A stretch of 64,000 nucleotides of DNA from Neolentinus lepideus HHB14362 ss-1. Taxonomy: Eukaryota > Basidiomycota > Agaricomycetes > Gloeophyllales > Gloeophyllaceae. The stretch lies in contig KV425560.1 in assembly GCA_001632425.1 (NCBI GenBank), forward strand, positions 418,418 to 482,417, in the 5' to 3' direction. Both the position numbers and the translations under genes were made by a program. Shown in pieces: positions 57,486-64,000 of this stretch (position 1 is the stretch's first letter; every line of letters starts with the position of its first letter). The notes beneath the pieces were generated by a model that saw only the letters and a program-made list of their open reading frames with translations, made no database searches and was not told where the DNA came from.

Positions 57486-60400
57486 ATGAATAACTTGAAG
57501 GCTGTACTTGCTCAGCTACAAAGCGAGAAGGTCAGAGAGCGACAGGATGGGATTACTCAGCTGAAGGCCACGTTCGAGCGGGATTCGGCAGTCGTGAACC
57601 TAGACAAGGATGGGAAGGGCAAAGCGTGGCTTGCCGTATTTCAGGCGCTTTTCACGGCCGTAGCGCTGGAGAGGACTGAGGTGCTCAACAAGAATGTTTT
57701 GAACGCGAAGTCCACTACCGGGAATGCGGCACGGAAAAGGCTGGGAGAGGCTGGGGCAGCGGTGCGGTGGCTTGCAGAGCGGAGCGTGGATAGGATGAAC
57801 AGGAAGGTCGTCAATTCCCTTTTCAGTCACCTCCTAAACACTTTGGTTTATCGAAATACGATGTTGCTTGGTCCTGTCGCGTTGGACTACGTCAAAACCC
57901 TTCGATGCCTAGTTAGTTGGCCTCCGCATCTCGACCATCTCGATGAGGACACGTGGGTGCGCATTGTGCAGTTAGCGTTCAATGTCATCCTTGACGAGGA
58001 AAATTTGAACACTGAGCTCGAAGAGGAGCTATCGGTTCCTCGTGAAGATGACAGCAAAATGGACCTTGAGTACCCTTCGCATGATTCCGGTCAAGATGAG
58101 GACGAGCAAGAATCTTCTCTGGCACATCAGTCGAAAAAGCGTGCCGCTCCTTCTCAGAAATTATTTCGTGCCACGGTAGCTCGCCGAACTGCACACCGAC
58201 CTACTAGGTCTGTATCCCCAGAGCAAGTGGAGCTCATGACTATCCTCTCTATCCTGTTGCGTTCCAATGCAGCCCCGTTTCTATCCAAAGAACACGACTA
58301 TCTCCCTAACGCTGTCTTATCTCGTCTTCGGCGCTTCATCGAGATGTACCCTTCCGATTCCAGTTTATACCACGACTGTCTGCACTCCATTTCGGCTACT
58401 CTGGGACACCTGTCCCTAAACAAAATTGCTGCTGTGCATGACTTCGCTGTTGGCACCTGGGACGGGCTGGTAGATGTGATGCGGACGAAGAATAAGAAGA
58501 TGAAGGAGAGTCTACTGTCAGTCTTGAAAGTGCTCTTTCCTTACCTCACTATGACTACTGCCGACGAAACCAACTCAGGCTCACTTTGGTCGAATGGAGT
58601 GGCCAGATTATGGCAAGTGCTCGAAGCCGAGGTTGGTAGTCGGCGGGGCATCGAACCTCTCTCACTAGAGGCATTACGGCTCCAGTTGGCTCTTCTGACA
58701 GATGACGACATCACAGAAAAACCTGCTGGAGCATTCGTTGCCAAAACGTTCCGTTATGGCTCACAATTCAATCCGAGTCAGGCTTTGAGTTGGGCAGTGC
58801 TAGAGTTGCAAGCTGACTGTCTCCAGAAGGTGAAGCTAGATCTCGTACCTACTGGACGTCAATGATGCTTACACTACATTCAGTTATTAATCTTCTCTGA
58901 GTCTATGCGAGGCTCGTCTTTGACCAGTTCAAGGAACGACAGTAAGCGAGCCAGGGTTCAAAATCCCCTCGCAACTCTTCTTGTCTCCATACAGGACGAG
59001 CCACAAAGCACTCTCCGATCGTACAGGCTACAGGTGTTGCTCTTTTTCATTGATCGGCATTGGTCCATCCTGCATGTGGACCACCAGCGAGCCGTCATCG
59101 ACCTCCTAAACCAGTACATCTCTGTTGATGACGCAGTCGCGCAATCATGGGTTTTCCTATGTTTTGCTGCGATCGCCTATACTCAATGTCATAGGGGCCA
59201 TCTGGTGCCTCAGCCGGGAACATCTACCCCCTACGATCGCGTGGTCTGGGATTCCGTCTGGACGCATCTCGTGCGGCGTGCCAACATTGTCGCCGTTTCT
59301 CGCGCTGCCTGCCATGCGGGATACACGATACTAAGGGCAGCTAGACACCTGGTATCACCTCCATCCGTCCTTTCGGAGATAGAGACACTGGCAAAAGATA
59401 TAGATGTTCAAGGACCTGCGTTACCTCATGACTCAGTATGTGCATTCCTGGGAATGTGTCTCAGGATAGCAAGCCAGGACATCAGGCTGTACCGAATGCA
59501 GCTAGAGGAAAAGGTCCTCAGCTGGCTCGTAGAGGTTTGGCGACTCGACAACTCAATGAGATCAGCATCGTCGATGCCAGTCCACGCTGTGGACGATGTT
59601 CTCGATCTCCTCCAGACCATCTGTGGTATCGCGAAGCGTTCTCACGTTGTCTGCCGTACACTACTCCCTGACTGCCTCATGACTCGGACTGTCATCGAGG
59701 AAGAGAGTCATTCCGTCATACGGGATTATATGCTCAATGCGCGTTTTCCTCCTTACTCCGCCGTAGCGGTCACTCAAGGCGTCGGTAATGCCGTCCGGAG
59801 CTCATCAAATCTACCTAATGACCGCGATCATAGCAGTCCAGACCTTATCGAGCCTCGCGCGAGAGAGCGGAGGGTATCAGCCTTCCTACTAAAGTTGCTC
59901 GAAGACGTATCCGTTCAATGGGGAACACCTCAAGATATTAAACTGACAGCGGAGAGGGCTAGGCGAGATCTGGACCTAGTAGTTACCGCGCTCCTGTTCG
60001 AATACTGTCTCGTGGTGAACGGCGTTCGGAACAACAGAAGAGTGATTCAGGCTGCCTGTAGGGTCATCTCACAGGTCCGACCGCTTTTTACTGACGGCAA
60101 GTTGACGGATACGGAGAGGCTGTCGCTTCTACTAGGGTTGGAGCCCCTGGTTTTGGTCACTTCAAAAGTCCAGGACGACGAAGCGTGGGAGACAATGCTA
60201 CCTCCGAGCGACACCACGGGAATCAAAAGAGGAGTTATGAGAAGCCTTCTGCAGAGTTCGGATGGTGAGGCAGAACGTTTGACAGTGTATCGCAGACGGC
60301 TGCTCCGTCTCATTTGGCAAAGCAGCGATGTCAGTCTTTCCATATACTACGCCTCCCAGCATCGCTGAAGCTCTCTGTTCAGGTACAAGATGCATTCAAT

Positions 60401-63400
60401 GGTGTTTTCCATAGCCTAAGAGACATTGCAGGCGTCACTTTAGGCTCCAAAACCAGTTTCGTTAAGTCTACGCAATCCCGAAGTATGGCGGACGAGGATG
60501 ATTTTGCTGCAGGCGGGTCGAGGATACAAACGCCAACTGCGAGAGTGCTCGAGAATATTTCTCACGACGATTCCTCCAGTGTCTGTCTCGATATTGTCAG
60601 GTCATGCACATTAGTTTTGGCGATGGCTCCAATGTTGCAATCGCCTTCGCACGAGTGTACACGCGACAAAGAATTGTCCGATATCTTTCTCGACTCTGGC
60701 CATGCGCAGTTTCTGGCATTTTCAGGTCCTTACTTTTATAACGTCCGGTCAAAGACGTTGAACATAACCGTCCCAATTCTTGACAAGTTCCTGGACAAAT
60801 TTGGAGAATTATTGGTACAATATCATTACTCTCGAAGCGAAGATTTGCAAGTGCTGGCTGTCGAATTTCTGGATTCAACCTCACACGTCTGGTTGAGTCG
60901 GAGCGAGGAAGCACTACCACCAGAGGATGGCAATGTCGCCTGCAATGTGATCGAGCTCTGTCGATGGCTCCGCAATACACTCAAAGATGGCAAAATCCGA
61001 TCCTGGAAAACGCGCGATCGTCTTGCACGCTTTTTTGACCGGTACGTGGCGCAAGATCCACAGCAGGCGTTCTGGAAGTCGCAGCCACCGGATGAGGAAG
61101 AAGAGGAAACAGTGGACATACTCCCGGCTGCTATAATACCCACTCTAGGCTCTGATGCCGACGTTCGAGTACGGTTCAGAGCATCTGTGCTGAACGCCAG
61201 ACTATTCCGAGTTGCATATTTGAATAATTATGATCCTTTGCCGTTGTATAGTAGTATCACAGCATCGTTGTGCAGGGATCTCGGGAGGTGCGTCGCTTGT
61301 TGCGCGCCTTGTTGTACCTTCTAACGTTTCTCTTCCTATTAGCTCGGAACATATGCTGACGCGACTGCTTTGCCTTGGCAACATCATGGTAGTAAGCTCA
61401 GCTGTCAGGCGGGGTTCTTTTTGGCATCTGTTAGAGACTTGCTTGGGCACTCAGCTGTACAACGCCCACATCAAGACTATACTGCTCACGGTCTCAGAGA
61501 GGATGGGATTATCTGATCTATCACAACTTTTCGAAGTCTATGCTTCTCAGATAGCCTATTCAATACGACAAGGGGAATTTGATGTCCTTCGGTTCCCTCC
61601 TCATCTCCTGGGATATGCCGATCGACGAGCGTGCGCCGACGCTACCTTCCCGGCTTTCTCGCCCACTAATCTTCTAGCCGGGGGCCCAATCTCCAGCATT
61701 GTTCACGGCAAGAAACTGTTTGCCAACCATTGCAAAGCCATCCAGAAGACCGTTGAGCAGGGTCTTTGGGAATGCTTTCCGGACATCGTGGGCCATCAAG
61801 TTGTTTTCTGGACCGATGAGCATGGCAACGGCGAGGATGCCAAAGCAGAGGATCTACGTCAGCTTCTCCTGGACAAGGTCGCAGAGATGCATGAGCCTCA
61901 TAACTTCGATAGGCATCTCTATCAAAGAGCAGACCGTATAATTGCTGCAATACTTCGAACTTTTGGTGACCAAGATTTTTCCTATAACGGTGTAATCGTT
62001 CAAGCCCTTCAGGCGATTGGAGAAGAACCTGTTCAAGAGTTTCGAGACTTGTCTCGGTACCGCGTTCTGACCGACTTTCCCGTTCATGATCCCAATCTCC
62101 CCAGCTACAGCACTACGACTATTCTCCGTTCGGTCAATTGGGTAACTCGCCTGGTTCCACAGCTACACACCGAAGCAGTTTCTTACCACTTGCTGCACCA
62201 ACTTTTCGCCGACATTCAACGTTGTCCACTCGTGAACGAACAGATGCGTTTATTGAATGGTATGCTGGTCTGGGTTGCCACTCAGGCAGCCCATTTTCGA
62301 GATGCGACTCTGCTCAGAACCCTTATCAATGGAGCAACTATACTGCTTAGTCAAAGCGACCTTGCCAGAGCTGCACAATCTATTCTTGAGTGGGCCTTTG
62401 ATATCTACAAAAAGATCCCAGACCGGGATCCCCGCTTTCCGAATATTATTGTTCGGATCTGCTGCATCGCGCAGGACTTTGTGACCGACAGTCGGGATGA
62501 GACAGTGTCGCGGTTAGGGATCGATCTGTTCAAGTGGATCGAAGGGCAAGTCTCCATGCTTGCTGAAGTCGATTCGATCCACCCGCAAGTATTGAAGGCT
62601 CTTCCTGCCTGGCCTCGAGAACCGTCCTCTGCGCTGGCGTCCATTAATGACATGGTGGCTAATGATGATCTCTCTTCGACGCTAGCAGACCATCGGATGT
62701 CGGGTAACAAGTTTCGCCTAGTCAGGCGTCTGCGCGAGGCTCTCGGTACTGTGGACGGTTCCAGGTTTGGCAACACGGACTTCTGGCGGCTAAAGGAATG
62801 CATTCCGCTGCCTGAATCCATTCAAGATTGTGATACCGAAGCATTCGCAGAAATGCTTGTCCTGGCAAAAGGACGTATTGAAAGCTTTGCGATCGAACAA
62901 CAAGCCTCGGAAACTCTGAGATCGAGGCATCAGCGTTATGGTCGCAAGAAGGATGTGGATTCGGGCTCTCATGGGACCGCACTGGCGTATCGTCCAGTCA
63001 TTTTGACCTTGCTATCCCTCCTTGACAGTGCCTCTGCCAGTCGCACCGATAGTGCGTATCGTACTCTTCGTTTGCTCCTCAGTGTGTCTTCCCCCAGCAC
63101 CTTAGAAGGTCGTAACTGGTCTTCGGATGTTCGGGGGGAGCTGCGGTTTCTTCAAGCGCACTCAGTCACTCCTCGTGTCGTGGTGAAACGTGAGCTCCGA
63201 GATCTTGCGACGGACGAGTCGCTGGTGAACTTATCCAAAGATTTTACTGCTTGGATAACTGCGATATCGAAATTTCTGAGCGATGTTCTGGCTGCTCGTG
63301 ATCCCTTCTTCGCACAATTATGTTCAATTCTTATTAACGACACGGAGTTCGCGGAAGAGATGCTTCCCATTCTAGTTCACACTGTTCTTGAAGCTACGAG

Positions 63401-64000
63401 AGGCAAGGAACATGACTCAGACGCTCGGAGCATTCTTTCCCGGTTCCTTGGGGACGTTCTCTCCCTTGAGAATGTCCACACATCGTCTGTACGCGCCATA
63501 GTGGATGTGGTGATTCATTTACGGCACTTCTCTCCCGATGTCGCCGATGCTCTGTCGTACGACAAGTGGCTAGACCTGGATTACACTCTGCTCAGTCGAT
63601 CTGCGTTGAAGTTTGGTGCTTATACGACAGCCTTGCTATTCCTAGAGCTGTCGGTCGAGCACTCATGTCTAGGAGAAGACTCTGTTGATGAACAGATCCT
63701 TTATGAAATTTATAGCCGCATCGACGAGCCTGATGGCTTCTACGGAATCAAGACGCGGGACCTCGGCCAATTTCTCCTGAAGCGATTCCATCACGAACGA
63801 CAGTGGGACAAGGCATTCAAGTTCCATGGAGCACGTCTCGAAGCTGGAGCTGCTGGACATCACGACGTAGAAGGGATTGTTCGGTCTTTGCATTCATTCG
63901 GTTTCCATCACCTAGCCATTGCCACGCCAGATGTAGCTATTGACGGTCTAACTCAGACGTCTTCATTAATATTCAACTATGATCTCGGTTGGCGGACGGA
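57486..64000 (+). CDS. TEL1: Serine/threonine kinase Tel1/ATM, N-terminal part (3' end outside window)
   Basis: PI3K-like kinase that responds to double-strand breaks (with Mre11-Rad50-Xrs2/Nbs1) and controls telomere length. ATG 57486 gives MNNLKAVLAQLQSEKVRERQ, placing the TAN motif (LxxxKVxERxxGI) within the first 25 residues as in the family; an in-frame ATG about 34 codons upstream is less likely. HEAT-type helices follow for over 1,500 residues: NTLVYRNTMLLGPVALDYVK, LEEKVLSWLVEVWRLDNSM, NITVPILDKFLDKFGELLVQ and LEALRLQLALLTDDDITEKP. The intron at about 58842-58904 joins LDL to SMRGSSLTSSRND; another precedes VQVQDAFNGVFHSLRDIAGV at about 60380. The last stretch, AYTTALLFLELSVEHSC then YSRIDEPDGFYGIKTR, is the start of the FAT domain. 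The window ends there, before the kinase domain and FATC. About 2,100 codons are present. Confidence 0.93.

Noticed and set aside
1..64000. CRISPR array, prophage, insertion sequence or bacterial operon features
   Set aside because: The window is fungal nuclear DNA; no regularly spaced direct repeats, integrases or Shine-Dalgarno-linked gene strings were seen.

Overview
The window is nuclear DNA of a filamentous basidiomycete, most likely an Agaricomycete (mushroom or polypore group). The protein-coding genes are dense and cut by many short introns of about 45-90 nt with GT...AG ends. There are no operons. The recognisable proteins are fungal orthologues (TEL1, RAD9, LIG4, MAD1, SEC6, a Ppo-type fatty-acid dioxygenase, DOPA dioxygenase). 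I found no rRNA, tRNA, CRISPR array or autonomous transposon.

Layout. 1-2248: 3' part of DNA ligase IV (+). 2555-5322: forkhead transcription factor (-). 5523-8850: AP-1 gamma-adaptin (+), divergent from the forkhead gene. 8973-12622: U2 snRNP protein SF3B1/Hsh155 (-). 12912-15382: spindle checkpoint protein Mad1 (-). 15484-17484: unknown multi-pass membrane protein (-). 18400-18738: tiny three-exon gene for Mozart1 (-). 19218-20005: DOPA 4,5-dioxygenase-like enzyme (+). 20206-21842: cystathionine beta-synthase (-). 22816-23083: small basic protein (+). 23685-24969: short-chain dehydrogenase (-). 25818-26463: hypothetical (-). 26464-28501: gene-poor, with a 28-bp-arm hairpin. 28502-29721: alpha/beta hydrolase (-). 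30550-32177: coiled-coil hypothetical (-). 32647-34288: DUF676 lipase with a membrane anchor (-). 34681-39262: psi-factor-type dioxygenase/P450 fusion (-). 40887-42015: epsilon-COP (-), divergent from 42228-44182 RAD9 (+). 44748-45453: Cys-motif hypothetical (-), divergent from 45911-47145 hypothetical (+), with a perfect 54-bp palindrome between them. 47640-49220: degenerate tandem repeats of exon/intron-like modules. 50142-52584: exocyst Sec6 (-). 52915-55370: Pif1 helicase (-). 55767-56465: secreted, probably GPI-anchored protein (-). 57486-end: N-terminal two thirds or so of Tel1/ATM kinase (+), cut by the window edge before its kinase domain.

How the genes relate. Most are unrelated housekeeping genes. 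Vesicle traffic is represented by AP-1 gamma, epsilon-COP and Sec6. Genome maintenance and mitosis are represented by LIG4, RAD9, PIF1, TEL1, MAD1 and MZT1. Nothing in the sequence shows these are co-regulated, but their density within 64 kb is noted. The less ordinary material is the oxylipin-type dioxygenase, the forkhead protein with an altered recognition helix, the two long inverted repeats and the tandem module array at 47.6-49.2 kb.

Exon boundaries were placed by eye from GT...AG signals, frame continuity and family similarity. Gene ends are more reliable than individual internal junctions. CDS coordinates span from start codon to stop codon, introns included.
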